In this document: in pieces, positions 27,202 through 36,272 of the stretch | How positions within the stretch are numbered: the stretch's first letter is position 1 | Layout: every line of letters begins with the position of its first letter | Source of the DNA: Hyphomonadaceae bacterium | Lineage (GTDB): Bacteria > Pseudomonadota > Alphaproteobacteria > Caulobacterales > Aquidulcibacteraceae | Reading direction: 5' to 3' | Length of the DNA: 64,000 nucleotides | NCBI GenBank assembly: GCA_019753105.1 | Contig: JAIELJ010000014.1 | Coordinates: 1-64,000 of the forward strand | Program-made: the position numbers and the translations under genes | The notes under the pieces: model-generated | What the model was told of the DNA's origin: nothing | Database searches by the model: none | The model's input: only the letters and a program-made list of their open reading frames with translations

Positions 27202-28347
27202 GTGCGCAATAAAGATGGTCGTCGCGATCTTTCACTTATCCGCGCCAGCGGTTCGACCGCGCGCGTTCTGAATCTCGCCCTCACTTTTGAACGTTTTGGC
27301 GAGACCGAGGACTATCAGCAGCGGCCGATGTTCAAAAATCCGCGGCTCAATCGTGCGCTAGTCGTCAAGCACGTGCTGCGCGGCCACGAGAATGATCTTT
27401 TCGCCCGCCCATCAACCGTGGCGACGAAAGTCATCCTGCCATACGCCGCCAGTGAGCTTGAGCTTGGCGGCATCAGCTTCATGGTGGGAGAAATCCGCTT
27501 CGAGAAACTGATGCGCGACGCCGTCGGGCGGTACGATACGGAAGAAGACTTCCACGCCGACGCCGAACTGTTGCGCGTACTCGCGGGCTTGCCATCGTTC
27601 GATCCGTTCCTGATGCGTGAACGCATGCGTACACTGGGCATCGAGCCGGCGCGTTGCTATTTCGACATTGCGGAGGCTGATCTCTCGCGCATGCGAACTT
27701 TCGTCGGTCGTGAGATCGCACAGCTCGTCAGCCTGGCCTTCGCGACCGGTGGCCGCGACGCTGGCGACCTCTCCAAGCGCTTGGCCGAGAAGCTGATGAC
27801 GGACGAGACCGCGAAATCGCTCGATCCGTTGCGCCAGACGTTGCGCTTGTCCGGCGATGAGTACGTCGAGGGCGTCTTCGCCTGGAAAGGCTTTCTCTAT
27901 TATAAGTGGCTGATGGATGAGATCCGCCCGGAGCTCGGTGATTTCAAACCGCGCTTTGCCGGCTTGCGCATTGTCGGCGCCGATTCCGAAGAGCGCCGCG
28001 CGCTGGCCGAAACGCGCCGCGACATTCTCGATAAGATGGCGAAGGCCGTCCATAAAGTTGAAGAGACGCTGCTTGAATATGGCTCGGCTTTCGCGGCGCT
28101 CGCTGACGGCCAGCCAGCCGCATTCCGAAGCTTCCTTCTGAAAGCGCCTTCGCTCTTTATCCCGATGGGAGAGGCGGTCGGCGTTGTTCGCCACATTCAC
28201 TCCTTCTGGCGCTTCCGGTTCCCGGATGCGGTCGCCCCGCTCATGGACGCCGACGAGGCGATCGAGGTCTTGCACGACTTCGAGACCACCATTGCCGGCG
28301 TGGATTTCGTGAAATCCGCGGCCGGCGGGTCGGCGATGGCCCGCTAG
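27202..28347 (+). CDS. Hypothetical cytoplasmic protein
   Basis: This 381-residue protein starts at GTG 27202 with GAGG nine bases upstream. It is helical, with no signal peptide or membrane segment. Recognisable stretches are an N-terminal ALTFERFGETEDYQQRPMFK, a middle region DPFLMRERMRTLGIEPARCY, and a C-terminal helical region with ETRRDILDKMAKAVHKVEET. I do not recognise a family and see no catalytic motif. It lies between the membrane protein gene and tRNA-Thr, and may be in one transcript with the former (50-base gap). Its codon use and GC content match the chromosome. Confidence 0.75.
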   Translation: MRNKDGRRDLSLIRASGSTARVLNLALTFERFGETEDYQQRPMFKNPRLNRALVVKHVLRGHENDLFARPSTVATKVILPYAASELELGGISFMVGEIRFEKLMRDAVGRYDTEEDFHADAELLRVLAGLPSFDPFLMRERMRTLGIEPARCYFDIAEADLSRMRTFVGREIAQLVSLAFATGGRDAGDLSKRLAEKLMTDETAKSLDPLRQTLRLSGDEYVEGVFAWKGFLYYKWLMDEIRPELGDFKPRFAGLRIVGADSEERRALAETRRDILDKMAKAVHKVEETLLEYGSAFAALADGQPAAFRSFLLKAPSLFIPMGEAVGVVRHIHSFWRFRFPDAVAPLMDADEAIEVLHDFETTIAGVDFVKSAAGGSAMAR

Positions 28348-28433
28348 GCGCCCAAGGCGCCGCCTGACGGCTTGCTCTCGAGCCCTGCCGCGAGTAGGAA
28401 ACCGCCCTCCCGCCGGGTCGCCCCGGAACCGGG

Positions 28434-28509
28434 GCCGCCTTAGCTCAGCTGGTAGAGCGGCGCATTCGTAATGCGTAGGTCAGGTGTTCGAGTCACCTAG
28501 GCGGCACCA
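28434..28509 (+). tRNA. tRNA-Thr (anticodon CGT)
   Basis: GCCGCCT (28434-28440) pairs with AGGCGGC (28499-28505), followed by discriminator A and encoded CCA. The anticodon arm GCGCA/TGCGT encloses TTCGTAA with anticodon CGT, reading ACG. The T arm has GGTGTTCGAGTCACC. No copy of its 3' end is seen elsewhere in the window. Confidence 0.96.
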
Positions 28510-28539
28510 TTTCCGACATCGCTGGGCCGATGCGCGCTG

Positions 28540-28568
28540 TTGACGGCGTTATCAAGACATGACTAGAG
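28540..28568 (+). promoter_or_regulatory. Candidate promoter of the his operon
   Basis: TTGACG (28540-28545) and CTAGAG (28563-28568) are 17 bases apart, about 75 bases before the leader peptide start. The -35 box is good and the -10 box weak. A CTAG-containing -10-like box also precedes the ilv leader. Confidence 0.35.
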
Positions 28569-28643
28569 AGACGCCGGAAGGACGTCCGCATTATGCGAGC
28601 TGCCGCCAAGACCGTGTCCGCGAGCGCTGCCCAATCGGGCGCG

Positions 28644-28706
28644 ATGGCGCACGTCTTTGCCGTCCATCATCATGCTCACGCCGCGCATCACGCGCCGCGA
28701 CATTGA
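28644..28706 (+). CDS. hisL: Histidine-rich leader peptide of the his operon
   Basis: A 20-codon frame encodes MAHVFAVHHHAHAAHHAPRH: eight of 20 residues are His, three of them consecutive. It ends 110 bases upstream of hisG. Such leaders sense charged tRNA-His by ribosome stalling in transcription or translation attenuation. The stop codon lies inside a 10-bp arm of a downstream stem (28702-28711 with 28767-28776), as expected if ribosome position controls folding. The ribosome site is weak (GGGCG). It is too short for standard gene calling and would easily be missed. Confidence 0.88.
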   Translation: MAHVFAVHHHAHAAHHAPRH

Positions 28707-28803
28707 AGCTCTGACCAGTCCGACAAACTGAAAGAGCGAGAGCGCCGTATGAGCGCTTATCGCCCCGAGCTTCAATTCGCTTTTCGAGCGCGTCATGCGC
28801 TCG
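28702..28803 (+). promoter_or_regulatory. his attenuator region
   Basis: Three stems are visible: ATTGAAGCTC (28702-28711) with GAGCTTCAAT (28767-28776), perfect over 10 bp; AGCGC (28741-28745) with GCGCT (28753-28757); and CGAGCGC (28785-28791) with GCGCTCG (28797-28803), perfect over 7 bp and ending 13 bases before the hisG start. No long T-run follows the last stem, so control could act on hisG translation as well as on transcription. Which stems exclude one another has not been computed. Confidence 0.65.
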
Positions 28804-28816
28804 CGTGAGACCCGTC

Positions 28817-29695
28817 ATGAACCAAAAACGTCTGCACCTCGCTATCCAGAAGAGCGGCCGCTTGGCCGAGCGGAGCCTTGAGCTCGTCCGCAAGGCCGGC
28901 TTCCGCGTCAATAAGAGCGCGAGCGACCTCGCTTACAGCGTCGAGAATGCACCGATCGACATCTGGTGCGTTCGCGATGACGACATTCCGACATTCGTCG
29001 CCAATGGCGTCGCCGATCTTGGCATTGTCGGCCGCAATGTTCTGGCGGAGCGCGCTGCGGGTGGCGGTGACGGCGTGCGCGAGATTATGCCGCTTGGGTT
29101 CGGGCGCTGCCGGTTGTGCATCGCTGGGCCGGAGCGTTTTGAGTATCGCGGCCCCGGATCGCTCAACGGCCTTCGCATAGCGACCACCTATCCGAATTTG
29201 CTCACGCAGTTCCTATCCGCCGCCGGCGTCCAAGCCGAGATCGTCACGATGAGCGGCGCCGTTGAAGTCGCGCCGAGGCTTAAACTCGCGGACTTGATCT
29301 GCGATCTCGTCTCCACGGGCGCGACGCTGGAGGCCAATGGCCTCGCCGCCTTTGAGACAGTCATGGAGGGCGAGGCGACGCTGGTGCGGTCGACGCGTGA
29401 ACTCGATCCGGACTTAGAGCGCCTCTTGGAGAGCTTGAGTTCGCGGTTTCGCGGTGTCTGCGCATCGCAGGACGCCAAGTACGTCATGATGAATGCGCCG
29501 CGCTCCGCGCTTCCGCGCATCGCAGAAATCCTGCCAGGCGCGGGCGCACCGACAGTTCTGGAATTGGCGGGGCGCGATGATGCCGTCGCCGTGCACGCTG
29601 TCTGCCAGGAATCGGTGTTCTGGGAGACGCTTGAAGCGCTCAAGGAAGCCGGCGCTTCCGCGATTCTCGTTCTCTCAATCGAAAAGCTGATGTGA
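28817..29695 (+). CDS. hisG: ATP phosphoribosyltransferase, long form
   Basis: HisG joins ATP and PRPP in the first step of histidine synthesis. With 292 residues from ATG 28817 it is the long form: two periplasmic-binding-like catalytic lobes (about 1-215; DIWCVRDDDIPTFVANGVAD, LGIVGRNVL, ATTYPNLLTQFL, DLICDLVSTGATLEANGL) and a C-terminal PII-like regulatory domain (about 220-292) that binds histidine. It therefore needs no HisZ. The ribosome site (GTGAGA) is next to the last attenuator stem. hisD-hisB begins seven bases after the stop. Confidence 0.96.
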   Translation: MNQKRLHLAIQKSGRLAERSLELVRKAGFRVNKSASDLAYSVENAPIDIWCVRDDDIPTFVANGVADLGIVGRNVLAERAAGGGDGVREIMPLGFGRCRLCIAGPERFEYRGPGSLNGLRIATTYPNLLTQFLSAAGVQAEIVTMSGAVEVAPRLKLADLICDLVSTGATLEANGLAAFETVMEGEATLVRSTRELDPDLERLLESLSSRFRGVCASQDAKYVMMNAPRSALPRIAEILPGAGAPTVLELAGRDDAVAVHAVCQESVFWETLEALKEAGASAILVLSIEKLM

Positions 29696-29702
29696 GGGCG
29701 CG

Positions 29703-31601
29703 ATGAAGACGTTTGTTTGGGGCGATCTTTCTAGTGCGGACCGAGACGCTGTGCTGGCGCGCCCAGATCAAAGGTGTGCGCCTGAAGTTTCGGCTCTCGT
29801 GCGGCAGCTATTTGACGAAGTCGCGAGCGAAGGTGAAGCAGCGCTGGCGCGCTGGGCGCTGAAGCTTGATCGCCACGCACCCGTTGCGCTCGATCTAAGC
29901 GCCGCTGTAGTCGATTCTGCCCGTGGCCGTCTCGCGAGCGAAGACCTTGCTGCGATCGAATTCGCCGTTGATCAGGTGCGGTTCTATCACGAAGCAACCA
30001 AGCCGAAGTCGTGCGTCGTTGAAAGCCTCCCCGGCGTACGCACACGGCTAGAGTGGCGAGCCATTGCTTCCTGCGGCCTTTACGTACCGGCGGGAAGCGC
30101 GCCGCTGATCTCGACGCTCATCATGCTGGCCGAGCCCGCGCGTGCTGCAGGGGTTGCCGAGCGGATTGTCGTCACGCCGCCCGGTGAGAATGGCGAGCCA
30201 CATCCAGGCATGATCGCCGCCGCCGCTGCGTGCGGTGTCGAGCGACTGTGGATGATCGGCGGCGCGCAAGCGATCGCTGCGCTGACGCTCGGTGTGTTTA
30301 CACCGAAAGCGCTGAAGATTTTTGGCCCCGGCAACGCCTATGTCGCCGAGGCCAAACGCTATGCAGCGTCTCTCCCGGGCGGGCCCGCGATCGATCTGCC
30401 GGCAGGCCCAAGCGAACTGATGGTGATCGCCGATCGTGGCGCCAATGCGCGAAACATCGCCGCTGATCTTTTGAGCCAAGCGGAGCACGATGCAGACGCC
30501 CAAGTAATCTTTGTCACGACCTCCGACGAACTCAGCGCCGATGTCAGCCTCGAAGTCGAGAAGCAAGTGACCGGTCTTGGCCGGGAAGCGATTGCGCGCG
30601 CGGCGCTGGGGCAAGCGCGGATCATACGCGTCCGTTCGCTGCAAGAGGCGGCAGAGGTCGCCAACCTCTACGCGCCGGAACACCTTTCGCTACAAACTGA
30701 AGACGCCGCCACGCTGGTCAAATCGATTGAGAATGCCGGTGCTGTGTTTGTCGGCCCGATGAGCGCGGAGATATTCGGCGACTACGTCTCTGGGCCCAGC
30801 CACGTTTTGCCGACAGACGCGAGCGCGAAGACGTATGGCGGCGTGAGCGTCGCATCGTTCATGAAGTCGCTTACGGTGCAGGAGGTCGACGAAACTGGCG
30901 TTCGCGCGCTCGCCGGTCCGGCGGCACGTTTGGCGCGGCTCGAAGGACTGGAGGCGCACGCCCGCGCGGCGGATATCCGGATCGCTGCTTCAAGTAACAC
31001 TGAGCGTGCATCCGAGCCGGTGATTCGCAGACGGCGCGGCGCGGTCACGCGTGAAACGAAGGAGACCTCGATCGCCGTCAACATCGATTTGGACAGCCCC
31101 GGGCCGGTGCAGATCGCGAGCGGTGTCGGCTTCTTCGATCACATGCTCGAGCAAGTCGCCCATCACGGCGGCTTTTCGCTGACCCTCTCTTGCGCGGGCG
31201 ATTTGCACATCGACGCGCACCACAGCATCGAAGATTGCGCGATCGCCTTAGGCCGCGCCTTGAGCGAAGCACTCGGCGAGCGCCGCGGCTTGGCGCGCTT
31301 TGGCTTTGTGCTGCCGATGGATGAGGCCGAGGCCAAAGTGTCGGTCGATCTGGGCGGCAGACCCTATCTCGTGTTCGAAGGCGCGTTCACCGCGCCAGCG
31401 ATCGGCTCGTACCCAACGGAGATGACGGAGCACGTATTCCGGTCATTGGCGCAGGCGATGGGCGCCAACATCCATGTGAGCGTGACGGGCGACAATGATC
31501 ACCACAAGACCGAGGCGTGCTTCAAGGCGCTTGGCCGCGCTCTGCGTCAGGCCATTCGTGTCGAGGGCGCGGTCGTGCCCTCAACCAAAGGCGTGATCTG
31601 A
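29703..31601 (+). CDS. hisDB: HisD-HisB fusion: histidinol dehydrogenase and IGP dehydratase
   Basis: A single open frame of 632 residues carries two enzymes. Residues 1 to about 430 are histidinol dehydrogenase (FGPGNAYVAEAKR, LPAGPSELMVIAD, zinc/substrate region LLSQAEHDADAQ, YAPEHLSL, GPSHVLPT), which does the last two oxidations. After a linker (about 430-445), residues about 446-632 are imidazoleglycerol-phosphate dehydratase with both metal-binding HHxxE-type boxes (DAHHSIEDCA, DNDHHKTEACFK) and FFDHMLEQVAHHGG. Linker residues RRRRGAVTRETKET resemble a normal HisB N-terminus without its start codon. No stop or frameshift is seen. hisH starts at the stop (TGATG). HisB here lacks the HisN-type phosphatase domain of E. 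coli HisB. Confidence 0.93.
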   Translation: MKTFVWGDLSSADRDAVLARPDQRCAPEVSALVRQLFDEVASEGEAALARWALKLDRHAPVALDLSAAVVDSARGRLASEDLAAIEFAVDQVRFYHEATKPKSCVVESLPGVRTRLEWRAIASCGLYVPAGSAPLISTLIMLAEPARAAGVAERIVVTPPGENGEPHPGMIAAAAACGVERLWMIGGAQAIAALTLGVFTPKALKIFGPGNAYVAEAKRYAASLPGGPAIDLPAGPSELMVIADRGANARNIAADLLSQAEHDADAQVIFVTTSDELSADVSLEVEKQVTGLGREAIARAALGQARIIRVRSLQEAAEVANLYAPEHLSLQTEDAATLVKSIENAGAVFVGPMSAEIFGDYVSGPSHVLPTDASAKTYGGVSVASFMKSLTVQEVDETGVRALAGPAARLARLEGLEAHARAADIRIAASSNTERASEPVIRRRRGAVTRETKETSIAVNIDLDSPGPVQIASGVGFFDHMLEQVAHHGGFSLTLSCAGDLHIDAHHSIEDCAIALGRALSEALGERRGLARFGFVLPMDEAEAKVSVDLGGRPYLVFEGAFTAPAIGSYPTEMTEHVFRSLAQAMGANIHVSVTGDNDHHKTEACFKALGRALRQAIRVEGAVVPSTKGVI

Positions 31602-32203
31602 TGGGCGTCGCCGTGGTCAAACTTGGTTCGGGCAATACTGCCTCGATCATGTTCGCACTGGAGCGCCTCGGTGCGCGCGCCGTGCTGACAGACGACGCGG
31701 CGCGCGTCGCGGACGCCGAGCGCGTGATCCTGCCTGGCGTGGGGGCCGCGGCAACCGCAGCGCGGAGTCTTGAGACCAGTGGCATCGGCGAGGTGCTGCG
31801 CAACTTTCAGCGCCCGGTGCTTGGCATCTGTCTTGGCCAACAGCTTTTGTATGAGCGCAGCGACGAAGGCGATGGCGCGCGTGGCCTCTCGTTTCTGAAC
31901 GGAACCGTCACAGCACTGCGCGCGACGCCGGCTCTGCCATCGCCGCATATGGGCTGGTCAAGGCTGAACGTATCGCGAGAGAGTGCATTGCTCGATGGCG
32001 TTCGCTCCGGTGACTACGTCTATTTTGTCCACTCGTTCGCTTGTCCGGTGGCTGGCGAGACGATCGCCACCGCAAGCTACGGCGAGACGTTTTCTGCGGC
32101 CGTGGAACGCGGCAACGTTTACGGGTGTCAGTTTCACCCGGAACGCTCAAGCGAAGTCGGCGCGCGTATCCTCAAGAACTTCCTGGCGATCTCATGCTCG
32201 TAA
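31601..32203 (+). CDS. hisH: Imidazole glycerol phosphate synthase, glutaminase subunit
   Basis: This 200-residue class I glutamine amidotransferase feeds ammonia to HisF. The nucleophile Cys lies in GICLGQQLLYE (about residue 75), and the His-Glu pair is in CQFHPERSSE (about 178-187). HMGWSRLN and YFVHSF are conserved HisH segments. The ATG overlaps the preceding stop by one base and the gene overlaps hisA by 10 bases. Confidence 0.95.
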   Translation: MGVAVVKLGSGNTASIMFALERLGARAVLTDDAARVADAERVILPGVGAAATAARSLETSGIGEVLRNFQRPVLGICLGQQLLYERSDEGDGARGLSFLNGTVTALRATPALPSPHMGWSRLNVSRESALLDGVRSGDYVYFVHSFACPVAGETIATASYGETFSAAVERGNVYGCQFHPERSSEVGARILKNFLAISCS

Positions 32204-32916
32204 TTCCTGCAATCGATCTGCGCGACGGCGCTTGTGTCCGGCTTCTTCAGGGACGCTTTGACGCCGTAACTCAATATGGCGATCCGTTCGTTCAGGTGCG
32301 GCGGTTCGCGGAGGCGGGCGCGCAATGGGTCCATATCGTGGATCTCGATGGCGCCCGTGCCCGGAAGCCGGCGCAGGTCGATCTGATCGGGCGTCTGGCC
32401 GCAGAGACGAACCTCAAAGTGCAGAGTGGCGGCGGCGTACGATCGCGAGAAGATGTAGAGGCGTTGCTCGCCGCAGGCGTCGATCGCGTCGTCACTGGCT
32501 CAGTTGCGGTGCGTGCGCCGCAAGAGGTGCGGCAGTGGATTGATGTGTTTGGTGTCGAGCGCATTTGTGTGGCGCTCGATGTGCGGCAAACGCAAGAAGC
32601 GTTCGAAGTCGCAGCGGACGGCTGGGCCGCCAATGGCGGCGCCACGCTGGAGCAGGCGCTCTCCGCTTATCCGCCAAATGCACTCAAGCATGTGCTCGTC
32701 ACCGACATTTCTCGCGATGGCGCGCTGGATGGACCGAATACGGCGCTGAAGCAGTACATTCGCCGCATCAGAGCCGATCTCGCCCTGCAAGCCTCGGGTG
32801 GCGTCGCCAGTTTGGATGATCTGGCTGCGCTCAAGGCGGCCGATGTCAGCGCAACGATCGTAGGCCGCGCGCTCTACGAGCAGCGCTTCACGGTGGAGGC
32901 CGCTCTTGCCGTCTAA
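32194..32916 (+). CDS. hisA: ProFAR isomerase
   Basis: HisA opens the ribose ring of ProFAR by an Amadori rearrangement. ATG 32194 gives 240 residues of a TIM barrel, starting LVIPAIDLRDGACVRLLQG with the catalytic Asp near residue 8 and VTDISRDGALDGPN with the second Asp. Phosphate loops QSGGGVRS and ASGGVAS are present. It overlaps hisH by 10 bases and hisF by 11. Confidence 0.95.
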   Translation: MLVIPAIDLRDGACVRLLQGRFDAVTQYGDPFVQVRRFAEAGAQWVHIVDLDGARARKPAQVDLIGRLAAETNLKVQSGGGVRSREDVEALLAAGVDRVVTGSVAVRAPQEVRQWIDVFGVERICVALDVRQTQEAFEVAADGWAANGGATLEQALSAYPPNALKHVLVTDISRDGALDGPNTALKQYIRRIRADLALQASGGVASLDDLAALKAADVSATIVGRALYEQRFTVEAALAV

Positions 32917-33673
32917 GCGCATCATTGCTTGTCTCGACGTGCGTGATGGCCGCGTCGTGAAGGGCGTGCGCTTTGCAGGGCACGTCGACCTTGGCGACCC
33001 CGGCGAACTCGCTACGCGCTATCGCGACGATGGCGCCGATGAAGTGGTCATCTACGACATAACCGCATCGGCGGAACGGCGTACGATCAACTATCAATGG
33101 CTGGCGGGCGTCGCGCGCGTCTTGGATGTGCCGCTCACCGTTGCTGGCGGCATCCGAACGTTGGAGCAGGCGCTCGCCTGCCTCGAGCACGGCGCGGACA
33201 AAGTCTCGATCAACTCGCCGGCGCTTGAGCGGCCGGAGTTGATTACCGAGATCGCCAATGTCGCGGGCTCGCAATGCGTCGTCGTGGGCGTCGATAGCCG
33301 GCGCGTTGATGGCGTCTGGAGCACGTTTCAATACACCGGCGTCGAAAGCGCGATGCGCAAGACGCCCCGCCCCATGCTGGATTGGATCGTCGAGGCGCAA
33401 GAGCGCGGCGCCGGCGAGATCGTTCTCAACTGCATGGATCAGGATGGCGTGCGCGAAGGCTATGACGTGGCTCAACTAAAGGCCGCGAGGGAGAAGCTGC
33501 GCATACCGCTTGTAGCCTCAGGTGGCGCTGGTGCGCCGTCGCACTTCGTTCAGGTGTTCGCGGAAGCTGACGTATCCGCCGCTTTGGCCGCGGGGATTTT
33601 TCACTCGGGAGCAGTGTCTGTGCGCGAAGTCAAAGCCGCGCTGCGCGCGGCGGGCTTGGAGGTGCGCTTATGA
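32906..33673 (+). CDS. hisF: Imidazole glycerol phosphate synthase, cyclase subunit
   Basis: HisF closes the imidazole ring, releasing AICAR. The start is TTG 32906, supported by GGAGG seven bases upstream and by the conserved N-terminus [20 protein letters not shown]; no ATG is available. The 255-residue TIM barrel has the catalytic Asp residues in CLDVRDG and [13 protein letters not shown]. It overlaps hisA upstream and hisIE downstream by four bases. Confidence 0.95.
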   Translation: MPSKRIIACLDVRDGRVVKGVRFAGHVDLGDPGELATRYRDDGADEVVIYDITASAERRTINYQWLAGVARVLDVPLTVAGGIRTLEQALACLEHGADKVSINSPALERPELITEIANVAGSQCVVVGVDSRRVDGVWSTFQYTGVESAMRKTPRPMLDWIVEAQERGAGEIVLNCMDQDGVREGYDVAQLKAAREKLRIPLVASGGAGAPSHFVQVFAEADVSAALAAGIFHSGAVSVREVKAALRAAGLEVRL

Positions 33674-34290
33674 GCGCTTTTGATGTTTCGAGTGTCGATT
33701 TCGAGAAGGGCGGCGGACTTGTGTGCGCCGTGGTGCAGGATCGCTTGACGCTGCAGGTGCTGATGGTTGCCTGGATGGATCGCGCGGCGCTTGAAGAGAC
33801 GTTGTCCTCTGGCGAGGCGACGTTCTTCTCGCGCTCAAGACAAGCGCGCTGGCGGAAGGGCGAGACATCGGGAAACCGTCTGAAGGTGGACTCCGTGACT
33901 CTGGATTGTGACGGCGACGCATTGCTGGTCCGCGTCGAGCCAACCGGTCCAGCGTGTCACCGGGGCGCCGTGAGTTGTTTCGGCGATGAGGAAGCGCCTG
34001 GCATAGGCCGGCTTGGCGCATTGGAACGGACAGTCGCTGCGCGTGCCGAGGCTTCGCCTTCGGATAGCTTCACCGCGAGGCTTCTTGCTGAAGGCGTCAA
34101 GCGGGTCGCGCAGAAGCTGGGGGAAGAGGGCGTCGAAACAGCGCTGGCGGGCGCAGCGGGCGACGACGCCGAATTGTGCGCAGAGAGCGCCGACTTGCTT
34201 TACGTGCTGGCGGTGCTGCTTAAGGCGCGTGGGTTGAGCTTCAATGATGTCACGGCGGTCCTCGCCAAGCGCGCAGGAGCCAACCAGTGA
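33670..34290 (+). CDS. hisI: Bifunctional PR-AMP cyclohydrolase / PR-ATP pyrophosphatase
   Basis: This 206-residue protein joins HisI (about 1-110; [52 protein letters not shown]) to HisE (about 115-206; [33 protein letters not shown]). They perform steps three and two of the pathway. The fused HisIE form is common in enterobacteria and Bacteroidetes, whereas alphaproteobacteria usually have separate genes. Start ATG overlaps the hisF stop. Confidence 0.94.
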   Translation: MSAFDVSSVDFEKGGGLVCAVVQDRLTLQVLMVAWMDRAALEETLSSGEATFFSRSRQARWRKGETSGNRLKVDSVTLDCDGDALLVRVEPTGPACHRGAVSCFGDEEAPGIGRLGALERTVAARAEASPSDSFTARLLAEGVKRVAQKLGEEGVETALAGAAGDDAELCAESADLLYVLAVLLKARGLSFNDVTAVLAKRAGANQ

Positions 34291-35375
34291 GCCCGATGCC
34301 GAAGCGCGGCATTCTTGAGATTGCCGCTTATACGCCGGGAAAGTCGCGCGCCGCTGGTGTAGCTCAGCCGATCAAGCTTTCGGCGAACGAGAATCCATTA
34401 GGTTGCAGTCCTGCCGCACGCGAAGCGTATATGGCGGCGAGCAGTAGGCTTCACCTTTATCCAGACGCCAAGACGAGCAGCTTACGTGCGGCGATCGCGG
34501 CGAAATTCAATCTGGAGCCGGAGCGACTGATTTTCGGCGCTGGCTCTGATGAAATCTTTGCAGTGGCTGCGCAAACCTATCTCGGGCCGGGGGACAACGC
34601 CGTCCAACCGGAGTTTGGATTTGCGGCGTGGTCGATCGCGGTTCGCGCGACAGGCGCCGAGATGAGATCGGCAGCGGAGCCGTCTTACGTCGCCGATGTG
34701 GATACGCTGCTCGCCGCCGTGGATGAGCGTACGCGGATCGTCTTCATCGCCAACCCCGCAAATCCAACGGGCACATGGCTTCCGTTCAGCGAGATCGAAC
34801 GCCTGCATGATCGGCTGCCGCGCGACGTGTTGCTTGTTCTCGATGGCGCCTACGCGGAGTGCGCGTATGGCCTTGAGGGCTATAGCGATGGACTGGAGTG
34901 GTCTCGCGACAAGCAGAATGTGATTGTCACGCGCACGTTCTCAAAGATCTACGGTCTCGCATCGCTGCGTATCGGCTGGGCCTATGCCGCCCCGGCCGTC
35001 GCAGACGCCATGAACCGAATCCGGTTGCCATTTTCGGTGCCGTCCGCGGGAGAAGCAGCAGCGGTGGCGGCCTTGGCGGACGATGCATTTGTGGAGCGTT
35101 CCGTCGCTCTCGTCGTCCAAGGACGACGAGAGCTTACGAACGCACTCCGACACATGGGTCTCACGACACTGGATACCGCGGCCAACTTCGTCACGGTTCG
35201 TTTCGATGACGCCGCGAAAGTCGAAACGGAGCTTGCGCGCCGCGGACTGCTCGTGCGCCATTTGGCAAACTACAATCTGCCGGATTGGCTCCGCATCACT
35301 GTCGGTATGCCGACCGATCAGGCGCGACTGATTGAGGCGCTGAAAGAGATTGTGAGTGCAGCGCCTAGGCAGTGA
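34287..35375 (+). CDS. hisC: Histidinol-phosphate aminotransferase
   Basis: A 362-residue class I/II PLP aminotransferase. GTG 34287 overlaps the hisI stop; ATG 34296 is an alternative. Seen are [10 protein letters not shown] near the start, [21 protein letters not shown], and the PLP lysine in [15 protein letters not shown]. It transfers the amino group to imidazole-acetol phosphate. It is the last his gene; no histidinol-phosphatase gene is seen in the window, so that step is encoded elsewhere. The 3' end overlaps convergent ilvE by 11 bases, so both operons end in a shared region with no hairpin. Confidence 0.95.
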   Translation: MSPMPKRGILEIAAYTPGKSRAAGVAQPIKLSANENPLGCSPAAREAYMAASSRLHLYPDAKTSSLRAAIAAKFNLEPERLIFGAGSDEIFAVAAQTYLGPGDNAVQPEFGFAAWSIAVRATGAEMRSAAEPSYVADVDTLLAAVDERTRIVFIANPANPTGTWLPFSEIERLHDRLPRDVLLVLDGAYAECAYGLEGYSDGLEWSRDKQNVIVTRTFSKIYGLASLRIGWAYAAPAVADAMNRIRLPFSVPSAGEAAAVAALADDAFVERSVALVVQGRRELTNALRHMGLTTLDTAANFVTVRFDDAAKVETELARRGLLVRHLANYNLPDWLRITVGMPTDQARLIEALKEIVSAAPRQ

Positions 35376-36267
35376 CCAGCCGACGGTCCTTCACGTGCGC
35401 GCGGACGTGATCCGCGTATGCGTCGACGAGATCGAACGTTAATCGGCCCGGATGGAATGTCAGTACGCCAATCTCGCCGACCGGAGTGACTTCCGCGGCA
35501 GTGCCGACGATGAAGCACTCCGAGAATGTCGAGAGCATTCCAGGCTCAATCCGCGTCTCGGTCACAGCGATCCCCATCTTGCGCGCCAATCCGATAACGG
35601 TTTGTCGGGTGATCCCATCGAGAAAGCACGTTGGCTCGGGCGTATAGAGTTGTCCGTCGCGCACAAAGAAGATGTTGGCCCCGGTGGTCTCCGCGATCGC
35701 GCCGCTGCAATCGAGCATGAGCGCGTCATCGTATCCGTTTCGCTCGGCGTCGTTCTTCGAAATGGTGCAGATCATGTAGAGACCTGCCGCCTTAGCCGCC
35801 GTCGGCGCTGCTTCCGCGGGAGGCCGCCGATACTTCGCCCAACACAACCGAACGCCGCGCTGGAACTTTGCCGCATCGAAGTATTTCGGCCACTCCCAAA
35901 CGGCTATGGCGACGCGCGTGCGCGTTTGCAGCGCAGAGACGCTGAGCTGCTCCGGCCCGCGCCAGGCGATCGGACGCACATAGCAATTCCGGAGGCCGTT
36001 TTTCGCGCAGGTCTCTGCTGAGGCGTGGTTGATCTCGTCTTCCGTGAACGGAATCGCGAAGTCGAGTAGCTCCGCGGACCGGAAGAGGCGGCGCGTGTGT
36101 GCTTCAAGCGCGAAAATGCGCCCATCATACATACGCTCGCCTTCGAAGACGGCGGCGCCATAGTGAAGCGCATGACTGAGCACATGCAGGTTTGCATCGC
36201 GCCAAGGAACGAACTGGCCGTCGAGCCAGATCCAGCCGTCGCGGTCGTCGAACGGAACAATCGTCAT
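35365..36267 (-). CDS. ilvE: Branched-chain amino acid aminotransferase
   Basis: This class IV PLP aminotransferase makes Val, Leu and Ile from their keto acids. ATG 36267 (GGGG upstream) is preferred to ATG 36282; it gives 300 residues. Seen are WIWLDGQFVPWRDANLHVLS, YGAAVFEGERMYDG, the PLP-lysine segment CTISKNDAERNGYDDALMLD, and IAETTGANIFFVRDG with FLDGITRQTVI. It is the last gene of the branched-chain operon and starts close to the leuB stop. Confidence 0.94.
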   Translation of the reverse strand: MTIVPFDDRDGWIWLDGQFVPWRDANLHVLSHALHYGAAVFEGERMYDGRIFALEAHTRRLFRSAELLDFAIPFTEDEINHASAETCAKNGLRNCYVRPIAWRGPEQLSVSALQTRTRVAIAVWEWPKYFDAAKFQRGVRLCWAKYRRPPAEAAPTAAKAAGLYMICTISKNDAERNGYDDALMLDCSGAIAETTGANIFFVRDGQLYTPEPTCFLDGITRQTVIGLARKMGIAVTETRIEPGMLSTFSECFIVGTAAEVTPVGEIGVLTFHPGRLTFDLVDAYADHVRAHVKDRRLVTA

Positions 36268-36272
36268 GCTCG

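Noticed and set aside
28434-28509. tRNA-Thr as an attachment site for the amino-acid gene block
   Set aside because: No direct repeat of its 3' end and no recombinase gene were found downstream to 64000.
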